This document shows positions 1 through 10,601 of a stretch of DNA of 64,000 bases, piece after piece. A program made the translations under genes and the position numbers. This DNA is from Rheum nobile. Taxonomy: Eukaryota > Streptophyta > Magnoliopsida > Caryophyllales > Polygonaceae. The stretch lies in the NCBI GenBank assembly GCA_027886185.1, contig WOAB01000528.1:4476001-4540000 (forward strand), in the 5' to 3' direction. Numbering within the stretch: position 1 is the first letter of the stretch; the number at the start of each line of letters is the position of its first letter. The notes beneath the pieces are model-generated. The model did not search any database and had not been told where the DNA came from. It was given only the letters and a program-made list of their open reading frames with translations.

Positions 1-1443
1 TATCAGCCTCTTCCAATTCATCATTTCCTTCATCTTCTAGGAATTCATCTTCCTCCTCATCCAGCAGATCATCATTCTCAAGGTTGAAATCAAGGTCTTT
101 TCCAGTCACAACCCTGAAATCTTCATCATCCAGCTGAGCAGGGAGGAGGTGAGGTGCCCCCTGGCTACCCTTCATGTTCTCATCATTAGGGTGGGGAAGG
201 GTGAAGGGGGGGGGGTCAGACTTGTAGGCATGCTAGGAGAGATAATGGGGGGCTTAGGGTCAACATGATTAGGTTTAGTACCATCAGCATCAAGAGTGGA
301 GGTGAGGATGGGATTCATACTAGAGATGAAAGGGTTGAGCACGATCTCAGAATCAATAGGTTTAGGAACTAAATTTGAGGAGTCTTCATCAGAGAGATAA
401 GTAGAAGAAAAACCATTCTTCCTCTGGATAACAACAATAGAGTTGGGGTTTATCTTAAGGTTTCTTTTGGCAGTTTTTTTGGAGAAGATGGTTTGCCAGT
501 TTTCAAAGGGATTAGGATTGGTTTTGGTACTAGTTTTAGATGCTGTAGAAACAACCAACTTCTGGAATTTCAACTGGATATTCTGAGATTTCACATTTCT
601 AAGAGGACAGAAATCAAAAACATGATCCAAAGCCCCACAGTTTCCACACCCTTCAAGCATTTCCTCAAACCAAACCCTATATTCATGGGGGTCTCCCTCT
701 TCATCAATGACAATAACAGATTGGGTATGGATTTCCAGAATATCAATATTAACACACATACGAGCATATCGAACTCTTTGTTTTTTCTTAGTGTAGGGGT
801 CAAGTTTTAAGAGCTTTCCCATGTTGTTTGCATCAAGGATAGTTTTGAGTACATCAAAACTAATGTACTCAAGGGGGAGAAGGGGAATTCGAATCCACAT
901 ATCAACTGTGGAAAGAGATTCAGTAGAGGGATCAAAAGTGGATTTCCAGGGTTTCAAAAGCATAAGATGGCCAAAGATATGAAAAGGTCTATTATCCCAG
1001 ACATTTTTTTGGTCAACAGGGTTAGTGAATCTAAGTTCAAACCAGAGATTAGCTCTTTCAAAGATCTCAACAGACCCTTTGATAATTTTCCAATCGTTTT
1101 TAATCTTGGTTTTGATTCGGGAAAGGTCAATGGGATCACCAATCATGACAACCATAAGGGAAGATGCTTTCAATTTCTGAATATTTTCCCTGACTCCAGA
1201 GAGCCTGGAAAAATACTCATCCATGTCGATGTTCAGCTTCCCTTTACCCTTAGAAGAGGAAGAGAGGGTGGCAGGATTCGAGATAGTGGGTTCAGAGGGA
1301 GGATCAGAGATATTAATACCTTTCGACTTTTTCATGGTCGAGGGTTTCAGAGAAGATTTGTTCGATTTCCCATTTTCAGTTCCAGCATTGAAGACTGGTT
1401 CCGAGCACAGGACTTCCTTCATGGTCTTATTCCCACTATCCAT
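1..1443 (-). pseudogene. LINE ORF1, DUF4283 and CCHC zinc-knuckle RNA-binding protein (partial, frameshifted)
   Basis: ORF1 of plant L1 elements encodes the nucleic-acid-binding partner of the ORF2 polymerase. The start is taken at the Met whose context (MDSGNKTMKEV) matches the other copy (MEKGKKSIKEA); the upstream 29 codons are leader. Residues 90-240 from that Met form a DUF4283-like region (NDWKIIKGSVEIF, then WIRIPLLPLEYIS), followed by CGNCGALDHVFDFC, a CX2CX4HX4C knuckle. The frame stops at 172, but another frame stays open from the C-run at 206-215 (as read on the minus strand) to the window edge and encodes an acidic Asp/Glu-rich tail like that of copy B. A homopolymer indel therefore most likely splits one ORF. 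The C-terminus lies outside the window. Confidence 0.8.
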
Positions 1444-2240
1444 TAACTGGGATATGGGAATATGGAGGTCGATAATCATAAGTAATCGATCAAGTAGTTT
1501 CATATGGGAACATGGAGGCGGAAAAAACAATAAGAAACAGAAAATTTAGGGTTTTGAGAGTTGTAGTTTCAGAGGTACCAGAAGGAGTGAGAATAGCAGA
1601 GTAATCGATCAAGTATTTATGCAAGTTCAGGAGGTCGATAATCATAAGTAAATCTTCCAAGATCCAGAGAAAGGAAGGGATAAACCTGATTTTTAGGGGG
1701 TCGCATGTCAAGCTACAGTGTATTTTGGGGTTGGTGAAGATGGTCAGGTACATCTTCAGATCCTTTCTGGGGTCCCAATAGTACCAAAGGTACCAACATA
1801 GATCATCGTTGCGCCCCACCGGATTTCTCACAAGGCCGAGCTGCAAGGGAGTCGGCGTTGGAGGCCTCAGTTGATTGACAAGACTAAAGCGAGGAGGTTT
1901 CCTCCACCCACTCCCCCGGCGCCACCAGAGTTTCTTCTTTGATTTGAATCTAACCCTTCCAGCTTTCACGGGATGCGACAGGGAGGCATGCCGGAAGTCT
2001 GGACATTTGAAAATCTTTTGCACCTTTTCGATTTGAGATCTTCTTTGCTTTGTAGAGATCTGGGTTGAAGTATTGTTCACGCATGATGACCGGGAAAGGA
2101 GGAGGCCCTAGATCTCAGAAAGAACTTCAAAGGTGTCGTACTTAGGGTTTCCAGATTTTTGGTTAAGGGGGGTGGCGGCGCCGGGGTGGTGGTGAGGGGT
2201 TAGATTTAGGGTTTTGTTATTTGGGAGCGTTTTCATTTTT
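1..2240 (-). mobile_element. 5' part of a non-LTR retrotransposon (L1-type LINE), copy A
   Basis: Minus-strand LINE whose ORF1 starts near 1443 and whose 5' leader runs up to about 2240. ORF2 would lie left of position 1, outside the window. A second copy (15533-18620) has the same order of leader, DUF4283-type ORF1 and CCHC knuckle, which supports the boundaries. The leader is gene-like (many aggt/ggtg words, GC-rich patches at 1890-1920 and 2165-2200), as expected of an internal LINE promoter. It contains a rearranged duplication: a segment at 1465-1500 recurs in altered order at 1602-1655. The 5' edge is approximate, since no target duplication can be seen with the 3' end missing. Confidence 0.75.
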
Positions 2241-4428
2241 TGTGTTTACAGATATTGTTGTGGATGTGCCGGTGTCGAGCTTTGCTCCCTACGCGGTCGA
2301 TCCCAATGTCATTTATCCAAGTTTTATGTTATTTTGAGATTATTTTATTTTATCTCGACTATATTTCCATATTTAATTTTTTGAGGTTATTAGTATTTCT
2401 TTCTCTATAAATACCATTGTTTAAGCTCTAGGCATCCACAAAGGTTCTATATTTTAAAGCAATAACGTTTGCTTATCTACCAAGATCATCACGTTGACTT
2501 CCATCTTACCAACCTCAATCACATTTGAGGTTTTTACCATCTATCCTACCATTTAATAGAACACTAACGTGTGTTCATCAAGGAGATTTGTCATGTCTTG
2601 TCTCCGTGCAAAATAACTCAAATAAGTTGGAGAATTCCACAACAAATTTGTGCCATAACATTCCTACGAGTTGTGAAAGAGGATTTACAAGCGCAAAAAC
2701 GAGAGTTTTGGCTAGACACGAAGATTCCAGAATCATTGTGAGGGCATTTATGGGTGTTGATCACAACACCTTATATAATGCTAATTTTTTTTTTATAATA
2801 AGGAAAAATCACAAAAAAATAATCTCAAGTTTCACTAATAGATAAAAAATAATCTAAATTTTCAAGTCAACAAAAAATAATCTCAACTTTCAAAATAACG
2901 AAATGATTGGGGGACTCTCGAGGTAAACCATTTTTGTTCCTAAAGATAAATGCAAATTAATTCCCCTAAAATGTTTTATAACAAAAAAATAAGGTGGAAT
3001 CTATCCATGATTGGCGGATTATTTTAGAACATCCTTACGGATGAGAAATTAAACCTTACATAACTTGATGTTGGGCGAGGTAGCGGCTGCACGCGCATGA
3101 GGAAAACCTTTCTTTAAACAACTAATCAACCCATATAATATCCATATATATTGCCTCAAAAGTCCCAAAAGTCTCTATGTGGGATGTGCTTTGCTTTATA
3201 AATTTCTGCACTTCCAACATCTTAATCTCTCACGAACAAATAGATCTGGATAAGTCCGAGTCAGCCCGTCCGGCCCAAATCGTCCGCCCGGACAAGGCAA
3301 GAAATCTATTAAAACATTAACAACACACGGGTTTTTCAGATTCCTCAATATCGATTTCTTATTTAACAATCATTTTTGAGTTTCGGCAACGGTATAAAAT
3401 AATATGTATTAATTCATACAAGTTAACACAGGAAATACACAGAAGGACAACTATACCTTTCATACTTAGTCTGACCTTAGTAGAAATCTCGGCCTGTTAA
3501 TAACTTAAGATACAAAATTATTAACCCCAAAATGGCTATTTAGTCCTACTCGTATCCCAAAACAACATGGCTTTCTAAAGAACGAAGTTACGTGAAATCG
3601 CCCTAAAATCTCCACCTGCGACAAGTTTTCTTCCTCCACTGTGCATACCCAGACACCACTTTGAGTCTTTGACTGCGAAAAAATAACCCACAAAATTCAA
3701 CCCCATTTCATGCTTCAACAGGATAACAAAAAAGAAAAGATCCACTACTCGCCCTCGACCCAACTGAAATTTACTGTACTTGGAAACAAAACTAACGTTC
3801 AAAAAACGTCTCCATCTTGAAATGTTTTCTTTAAAAAAAAAAGGTTATCTATTTTCCTTAACATGAAAAACAAACAGGGCTGTGATTTAAAGAACTAGCA
3901 GTTCTAGTTTTCGGAGTTTTAATTGCTAGCTAGCGCGCTTCTGTGTGTTAAAGCAACGTACTGTTTGGTGTAGCCTGCAAAAAGAGCGCGCATTCATCAT
4001 CATTATCTGAGTTCTCCTTTCGCGTTACTCAGTTTGTGTTCTGTTATTCTCACTAGTAGAACACAACTGTATAAGGGAAGGGAGATCAACAGCCACCTGC
4101 ATTTATATTTTCATTTTTTTTGGTTCTTCAAACAGGACCTTACATAAATGTAGGGTATGTTATTCCGTACGTAGCAAGAGGAATTAATTTGTGTCCAATT
4201 GTAAATGCAAACTGCCCAATCGTAATCGTAGAAAGAGGAATTTGTGTCAATATGTTTTTGGTAGAAGAACATAATACACTCTTCTAAATTTGTTAAAATA
4301 AATTATGGAATTATAAAATAAGGGAGCCCAATACCCTTAAAATCCTCAACGATAAAACTAAACACTTAAACAGATCGAAGGCTCGTTAAAAACAAGTAAT
4401 CCTAAAAGAGAATTAAACACAAAGTTTG
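2241..4428. other. Intergenic stretch, no recognised gene
   Basis: AT-rich sequence with no reliable coding region. At 2402-2412 there is a TATA-like CTCTATAAATAC, followed by T-rich then mixed sequence to about 2780, which looks like a promoter half of an old LTR, but no partner repeat or TG/CA borders were found. At 2800-2900 there are A-rich repeats of a TAATCTCAA word. Short ORFs at 3505-3802 (minus) resemble nothing I know. Confidence 0.4.
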
Positions 4429-4640
4429 CTAACCAATTGCGATTAGCTTCGTAGTACACATAACAAAATCGAATAAGCCAATCTCGAGATAAGAAACCAT
4501 GGGACCGAAGCTCCAGGAAGATAGTGGATGAGATGCCGGAACACCTTTATGCATAAAAACCACCACCAATTGTGAATCAAGCTCAACGATGATCCTCCGA
4601 AAACCTGTATCCAAGTTGGTGTGATTCAATTATTTAGTGG
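4429..4640 (-). pseudogene. LINE RNase H domain fragment
   Basis: A 66-codon minus frame reads FRRIIVELDSQLVVVFMHKG, typical of the central beta-strand and helix of the RNase H domain (RVT_3 type) at the end of plant LINE ORF2; the Asp of VELDSQ is the usual acidic residue. The AT-rich sequence to the left (4320-4430) resembles a LINE 3' UTR. Part of the domain (about 29 bp around GTGGATGAGATGCCGG) is repeated at 4636-4666. The rest of the element is missing. Confidence 0.55.
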
Positions 4641-5009
4641 ATGAGATGCCGGAACACCTTTAATGTAAGTTTATGCGACTTTAAAATTTCCTATTTAATG
4701 AAGGTGTGACTATTCCATTTGATGATTACTTAGTCTAATTTCTGTTTAGTTATTTTTCTTTTGTTTTAGTTTTCATCTATTTATTTTCTTTATGGGTATA
4801 GAGAGTTGATTTCCAAGTTTTAGTTTTATAAAATTTATTTTTTATTGGTTGATTATTAATATATATATTTTTATATCATTATTCATATGTTATACTCTTA
4901 CATTGCACATATATTTATATTTTAGCTCATAATATTAGTTTTATATAACTATTCATTTAAATATAATAATGATAAATAAATTCCATATGACTCACAAGTA
5001 TTAAGTTAG

Positions 5010-5136
5010 TTATGAGTAGGGATGTTAATGGGACGAGGAATCCTTATTATCCGTGGGGATTCCCCGCTATGGGGGCGAGGATGGAGATTTTAAATGGGGA
5101 CGGGGTAAAAAACACTTCTCCGCGTAGGGGCGGAGA
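5010..5136. repeat. Fragment of a G-rich dispersed repeat (GGGATG...GGGGATTCCCCG type)
   Basis: The sequence from 5016 runs GGGATGTTAATGGGACGAGG and has a GGGGATTCCCCG palindrome at about 5057-5068, then GGGG-rich DNA and a GGCGGAGAAG end. Such motifs are common in dispersed non-autonomous elements of dicots; here it is truncated at 5136, where the Tat-element antisense ORF begins. Family not assigned. Confidence 0.35.
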
Positions 5137-5139
5137 AGT

Positions 5140-5897
5140 CTTGCTGCTGAGCCGCTGGTAGGTGAACTTAAAAATAGATCTTTGAACGATATGCTCCAAA
5201 CTTTGGACCCTGGGGCCAAGAAAGAGATTGGTGATCTGTATCCTATTGATTGTATTGACGAGGCCGAGGCCGCGGCTTGGAAGGTATGTGTAAAGTCATC
5301 TGTATATGTGTATTTATTGTATTTTTTCTTTTACAGCAACCGATTACAAGTTTTTATATTTTACACAGGCCCTTCAGTACTCCATTGTGGCATTTTCGAC
5401 CGTGCAGGTGTTAAGCGATGGGGCCGACAAGCGCATTGCCCAAGCCGAGGGTCAGCTTAAGGCCGCTAATGGTCGTGTGAAGGCTGCTGAGAACAAGTTG
5501 GCTTCTGTTGAGAAGAGATTGAAGGAGGCCCATTCCCGATTTGAGGAGATGGAGAGTACTGTCGAGGAGCTCAAGATGAAGAATGCCCAAGTCGCCAGCG
5601 ATGTCGGAGCATATTATTGTATCAAATCTCAGGTTGAGATGATGGAGGAGTATGCTACGGGGACCCATTCTGCTTGGAATGTTGAGGAAGAAAAGACGAG
5701 CATGGATCTCCTATTTCCCAAAGGGAACCCTGGCGATGATATAACTTATTGGTCTGGGTGAGGACGAGCTGAAAGATGAGGAGGATACTGAGGCGACCGA
5801 AGAAATTGTTGAAGACGTGTCAAAGGTGCTCCATGTGGCGGCAAAGGATCAGGAGATTACTCCTGCAAATGCCGACGAGCGGTCTGGTGAATCTTAA
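5140..5897 (+). pseudogene. Antisense additional ORF of the Tat element, coiled-coil protein, spliced
   Basis: Two coding blocks are joined by an intron with canonical borders: block 1 ends WK at 5283, donor GTATGTG at 5284, acceptor TTTTACACAG at 5361-5368, then ALQYSIVAFSTVQVLSDGAD. Block 2 is a long coiled coil (about codons 15-80 after the splice, with heptad-like runs such as KAAENKLASVEKRLKEAHSR), like the C-terminal coil of plant gypsy-type transposon domain proteins. A stop at 5759-5761 follows WSG, but the next frame continues LGEDELKDEEDTEATEEIVE to a stop at about 5897, so one frameshift near 5750 broke the end. The N-terminus is cut off at 5137. Function unknown; a role in the element cycle is only inferred. 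Confidence 0.5.
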
Positions 5898-6476
5898 TGT
5901 AATGGTGATGACAGTGGTTTGTTCGCGTCGTATAGTTTGGCGTTTTAACTTTGACATTCTGTGTTGTGCCCCATCAAGTAGATGTGATGGACAAATGTTT
6001 TGGCGACCCGTCCACCATCGTGCGTCACGTGTTTATGAATGCTTTGTTTTCTGCATACCTTGCTTTTGTTTGCTTCGTTTTATAGGTGCACTTATCCGTT
6101 GCGTCTTGGCCGAGTTGCGCGATGTTTGGTCGAGGCGACCTGTTATTGTAGTTGTTAGTGTGGCATGCCGTGTAGTTCCGGGGAAGAGTTGTGTAGTTTT
6201 TTGGATAAAGACAAGTACCTTATATAGGACAAGTCTTGTAAAAGTGTGTCTTGTTTTGTTCCTCTATTCCCCGTGTGTCCATCGATCGTGTAATGTAAGC
6301 GCTTTAATGTATAAGAGTACTTGTTTGCACAATTGTGACTTTGTCTTCAAGGCCTCTTATTCCTTGTTTAAGATGCTTGCAACATACAAAAGAGGTCAAA
6401 GGGCGGCTATTGGGTGTGAGCCCAATGGCCCTCCGATGCTTAAGTCAGTAAAAGATCAAATAAGTGTAATCAACTA

Positions 6477-7860
6477 AACAAAATGTAAAATAGTAGTTTT
6501 CAAATGTGATACAACTTCAAATGGGTCGCTCTTCGCGGGAGTGGTTGTCCGTCCTTCGTCTCGTCGATGTGCTCCTTGACCGATAATCTCTTTAACGAGA
6601 TATGGACCTTCCCACTGAGGTGCTAGCTTTTCGTTTGCTGGGTCTCTGGTATTTTGGAAAACTTTCCTTAAGACCCAATCTCTTACCTTGAAGACCTTGA
6701 CACAAACGATTTTATTGGAAAACTTGTTGCTGGTATCTGACCATCCGGATTCTAGCATTCTCTCTGATTTCGTCTGCGGTGTCGAGGTTATGAGATAACT
6801 CGATGTCGTTTTTCTCCGGGGTTTGTAGCCCGTATCTTGCTGTCGTGACGAGGAGTTCGGCAGGTATAACTGTTTCACTCCCATAGACTAGTGAAAAGTG
6901 AGATTGTCCGATCGCATTCTTTGGGGTGGTTCTGTCAGACCATAGTATTAGGGGGAGCTGGTTTGCCCATTTCCCGATTGCCCCTATGAGACTGTTTATG
7001 ATGATCTTGTTACTGGACTCATCTTGGCTGTTAGATTGTGGGTGCCGTGGTATGGATGTGACCAAGGTGATGTTCAATTGCTTGCAAAAGGATCGCGTCT
7101 TGCTACCAATGAATTGGGAGCCATTGTCGCATACAATTTTTGATGGCACACCAAATATGCATAGGATGTTACATTTTATAAATGAAAGGGCATGCTTTTC
7201 TTTTACCTCTATATATGCTTCAGCTTCAATCCATTTAGAAAAATAGTCAGTCATAGCAAGGAAGAAGACGCGTTATCCTGACGCTGGTGGCAGTTTTCGT
7301 ACAATGTCCGTTCCCCATCGCATGAATGGCCAGGGTGCTAACGTGGGGTGTAGCATCTCTGATGGTTGATGGGTGATAGGTGCGTGCCGTTGGCAGGCGA
7401 CGCATTTCTTGACGTAGTCTGTTGGGTCTCTGTTCATCGTTGGCCAGTAGTATCCCGTTTTGAGGGCTTTGCCTGACAGGCTACGCCCTCCAGTGTGATT
7501 CCCACATTCCCTGTCGTGTAGGGATTATAGGACGCGCCTAACTTTGGTGATCCTTAGGCAGCGTAGGTATAACCCTGTGATGGATTGCTTGAATAAAATA
7601 TTGTCTTTTATGTCAAAGGTTGCTGCTCGTACCTTAAGTTTCTTGGCTTTCCCTTTGTCTGTTGGGAGTATGCCGTCTTTCAGCCATTTGATATAAGGTA
7701 TGGTCCAGTCGTTTTGGTTGTTTATGAGGTCGTCTTCGGTGTCGTTGTCTACTTCTGCTGAGACGACTTCTTCCGAGGGTAACTCGTCCAGTGCTTGGGT
7801 CTCGCCGCAACTGGTTGCTTTGAAAGCCTTGGGGACTGCTAGAGTTGTGATGTGTGCCAA
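6477..7860 (-). pseudogene. Ty3/gypsy integrase with N-terminal zinc-binding and C-terminal regions (broken)
   Basis: From right to left: an acidic linker (7860-7525), a zinc-binding segment with YYWPTMNRD and KKCVACQRH (7500-7380), the catalytic core (7254-6712) with TDYFSKWIEAEAY, CDNGSQF and SQDESSNK supplying the D, D and E residues, and a C-terminal part (VRDWVLRKVFQNTRDPANEK, then WEGPYLV) ending at 6477. Integrase inserts the cDNA into chromosomes. The parts lie in different frames, and an in-frame TAA lies just before the catalytic core (about 7275), so no active protein is made. Confidence 0.75.
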
Positions 7861-8044
7861 TGGGATATTGCGGAAGTCATTGGGGTGTAAGGCGGACCCG
7901 AGGTTTGCTAGGGCATAGGCTTGAGTGTTGAGGTCGCGTGGGACTTGCCTGATGGTGAAAAATCAGGAATTTATCTGTTAATTTTTTGACGACGTCCAGG
8001 TAGGCCATCATCATGTCATCTTTGGCGGCATACGACCCTTGTAC

Positions 8045-8650
8045 CTAGTTAACGATCAGGAGGGAGTCACATGCCACTTCGATGTTCTGGATTGTGAGGT
8101 CTTGTGCGACTGTCAGTCCGAATATGAGTGCTTCATACTCTACTTCGTTGTTGGTCGCGTCCCACTCGCACCTCACAGCTTGGGCTATATGGTCCCCTTG
8201 TGGTGATTTTAGTACAACTCCTAGTCCGACTCCTCTTATGTTAGACGCCCCATTTGTATGAAGCTGCCACGTGCCCCTGTCATCTTCGGTTGTTAATTGT
8301 GTGGCTTCTTTCGTGGCTTCTTGCTCTAGTGTTGGACTGAAATCGGCCACAAAGTCTGCTAAAGCTTGAGACTTGATTGCTGTTCTCGGTTCATATTTGA
8401 TGTCAAAGCCACTCAGGTGTATCACCCATATTGCCATTCGCCTTGTGAACTCTGGTTTTATCATGATGGCTTTAATGGGATGGTTGGTCCGTACGATGAT
8501 GACGTGTGATTCAAAATAGGGCCTTAACTTGTTTGATGCCATGACCAAAGCTAGGACCAATTTTTCAAGCGATGTGTATCTCGTCTCAGCCGGGAGTTGA
8601 GAACGACTGACGTAGTAGACTGGGGACTGTTTCCCGTCCTCTTCTCTTAA
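8045..8650 (-). pseudogene. Tandem RNase H domains of a Tat-lineage gypsy pol
   Basis: The frame begins at the LTR junction with LREEDGKQSPVYYVSRSQL, the RT-linked RNase H, and continues through LRPYFESHVIIVRTNHPIK. After a linker comes a second RNase H: WQLHTNGASNIRGVGLGVV, then NNEVEYEALIFGL and VACDSLLIVN. In this domain TNGAS replaces the usual TDGAS, so the first catalytic Asp appears lost. A TAG at 8045-8047 interrupts IVN-VQGSYAAKDD and is probably an old CAG. The RT upstream is deleted. Confidence 0.7.
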
Positions 8651-9153
8651 GATCGAACCGACCTAGATTGCCTTAAGAACGACAACTAGACAATAATGAG
8701 ATCGGAATTATCTAAATAATCCAAAACAACTTAAGAATCAAATAGACAAGATTAAACATACGTAATATAAACTTATCTCCTAGAAAAGAGAGACGTAATC
8801 AAATACAGAAATTTAGTCGTCGATCGCTTCAATGTTGGAATAATGAACTAAGCTAAAGAATGATCTCTCATTTTGAGTAGAACAAAACTAGAATGCTGCT
8901 TGAATTGAGTAAAGCTGATAATATGTGTGTTACATCGATAATCTCCTTCGTATTTATAATAATCATAGGCTTAGATCAGCTTAACCGGTTTGTCTGAGAT
9001 TCTCGGGAGTCATCGAGTCGTCTACCAGTCCTCCGAGATCCTCTCCAACGACTTCTTTGCCAACGTTCACTTCTGTTTTCCAGATCTTCTAGAAGGCAGT
9101 CTGATTAGCTCATTTGGGTCGGTCTATTGGATATGATAAATCGTGGCCCAACA
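8651..9153 (-). repeat. 5' LTR of the Tat-type element (truncated at its 3' end)
   Basis: On the minus strand it starts TGTTGGGCC at 9153 and shares blocks with the plus-strand LTR at 14933-15520: CGACGACTAAAT, AGGAGATAAG, TTGTCTAGTTG, TTCTTAAGG, GTTCGAT. A TATAAATA-type box lies about 300 bp from the start in both copies. Homology stops at GTTCGAT and pol sequence follows at once, so the last dozen bases and the primer binding site are missing. Confidence 0.65.
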
Positions 9154-9469
9154 GGTGCCTAGATTCAGTGTATTGTATTGTATATATGTATCCCATATTA
9201 TTTGTAACCCCCGGAGGCCGGAGGTGATGTGTTTTTTTAAAAACATCCTGCTGGTCAACTGTATAAGGGCGTTGACTTTTTCCCATGAGACAAGTAATCA
9301 AATACTACTTGCTTGCGAGTTTAGGTTTCGTGTTTGAGTCAATTTATGATTCTTTTCTTAAAAACCATTAATTTGGTATGATCATTTAGGCTAATGGTGT
9401 ACGTACCCCCAAAATGTCAATATCTCCCATTTTGTACTAAGGGGCGCTGCCTCTTTTTGTAAGGTGAAG

Positions 9470-10041
9470 TTTTTTTTCTTGATAAGGTAAAAATTATACT
9501 GTAAACCATAGAGGAGACGGTTTCTCAGTTTATAGTATCCTTGCGGATGAGACTTACAAATTCTAGATTAGCTCGAATATCTTCCAAGGAACTCCGTCGG
9601 CCCAGCTTTGCAATGAAGTCGGCCACCGCATTTGTTTCTCGGAAGACATGACAAATCTACCCCGAAGAAAACAGTTGTAAAACACAAAGAATATCAGAAA
9701 TTAAAATTTTAATATTCCAAGGATAATGCCGAATTTTATTAAGAACGTTCATAATAGTAAGGTTGTCGCATTCAAGATGAATGTTGGTAATTCCTAATTC
9801 ATAAGCCTTAACTAGGGCATTTCTGATAGCTAGAGTTTCTGTTTTCAAAGGGGTTGAGAAACCACATTTATCCCCAAAGAGAAAAAAATACCTGTGTTGT
9901 TTTGAAAAATATATCCAAAACTAGAATCACCATTAGTTTTGATAGATCCATCTGTATTAATTTTAATTGTATGTTCCGGTGGTTTTTTCCATTTCTTCTT
10001 CGGTCGTCTTAGATTATTATGTGTTTTTGGTTTACCCTCTG
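9470..10041 (-). pseudogene. 5'-truncated LINE tail with RNase H domain
   Basis: Minus frames read KINTDGSIKTNGDSSFGYI (about 10000-9930), then ETLAIRNALVKAYELGI and LECDNLTIMNVLNKI (9850-9720) and end in ADFIAKLGRRSS-like codons near 9560. These match the RNase H tail of the LINE at 30800-32005. The 3' end is the T-run at 9468-9475 with CTTGATAAGG, the usual tail of this family. The 5' side ends where the gypsy LTR begins at 10042, so that insertion probably cut the LINE. Confidence 0.75.
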
Positions 10042-10601
10042 TGATGCGACCCAACCCTCACCCAACCCGGGCTCCGACGAACCCGAGGTGCCCAAGACCA
10101 TGGCGTCGTCCATGGTTGAAGACTTAGTCTAGTTTAGCCATTTTTATGTTATTTTCCGTTTTAGTATGTTTCCCGTTTTAGCATTTTTATTTCAGTCATT
10201 TCTATTTCGGGTGTGTGCCCACTATTGCATAGTGGGCTAGCCCATTAACTTGTTACTCGGCCCAAGTCCATTAGGGTTCTTGGCCGAGCCATGTGCCTTT
10301 AAATAGGCCTCTCTTGTATTCATTTCAGGCACGTTCAATTTAACCCAAGTAAAGTACGAGTTGAGTTTTCCTCCTTCTTCGGGTTCGAGCGTCAAACACA
10401 TTCCTTTCTTTGCATCCCCTTCATCCGTAGCTCGTCGCTTCGAGCGTCTCGCCCCACCCTCGCCCCAAGCGAGCATTAGAGACCGTGAACCATCACCTTG
10501 GTGGTTCGTATTTATCCCGGTTACCCATCGGAGAATGATCTGTGCCCGCTCCTGCCTAGATCGGACCACCACGTGCCTCCGAGCCACCTCGGAACGCATC
10601 A
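10042..10601 (+). repeat. 5' LTR of the gypsy element
   Basis: Begins TGATGCGACC and ends GAACGCATCA, giving inverted ends TGATGCG/CGCATCA. A TTTAAATAGG TATA-like box at about 10300 marks the promoter, with about 290 bp to the end. No second LTR copy was found, so its age cannot be judged from LTR divergence. Confidence 0.75.

Larger units (their letters stand above)
5137..9153 (-). mobile_element. Internally deleted Tat-lineage Ty3/gypsy element
   Basis: Read on the minus strand the order is: 5' LTR (9153-8651), RT-associated RNase H, a second RNase H, integrase (to 6477), then about 550 bp of spacer, then an ORF on the opposite strand (5897-5140). RNase H followed by a second, archaeal-type RNase H before integrase is the hallmark of the Tat lineage, and antisense extra ORFs downstream of pol are known in this group (for example Grande and Retand types). 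Gag, protease and RT are missing because the LTR is joined directly to RNase H at 8651. No 3' LTR is visible left of 5137. Assignment rests on domain order seen by eye. Confidence 0.65.

Noticed and set aside
3505..3802. Possible small genes on the minus strand
   Set aside because: Two overlapping short frames with no recognisable motif or splice context.
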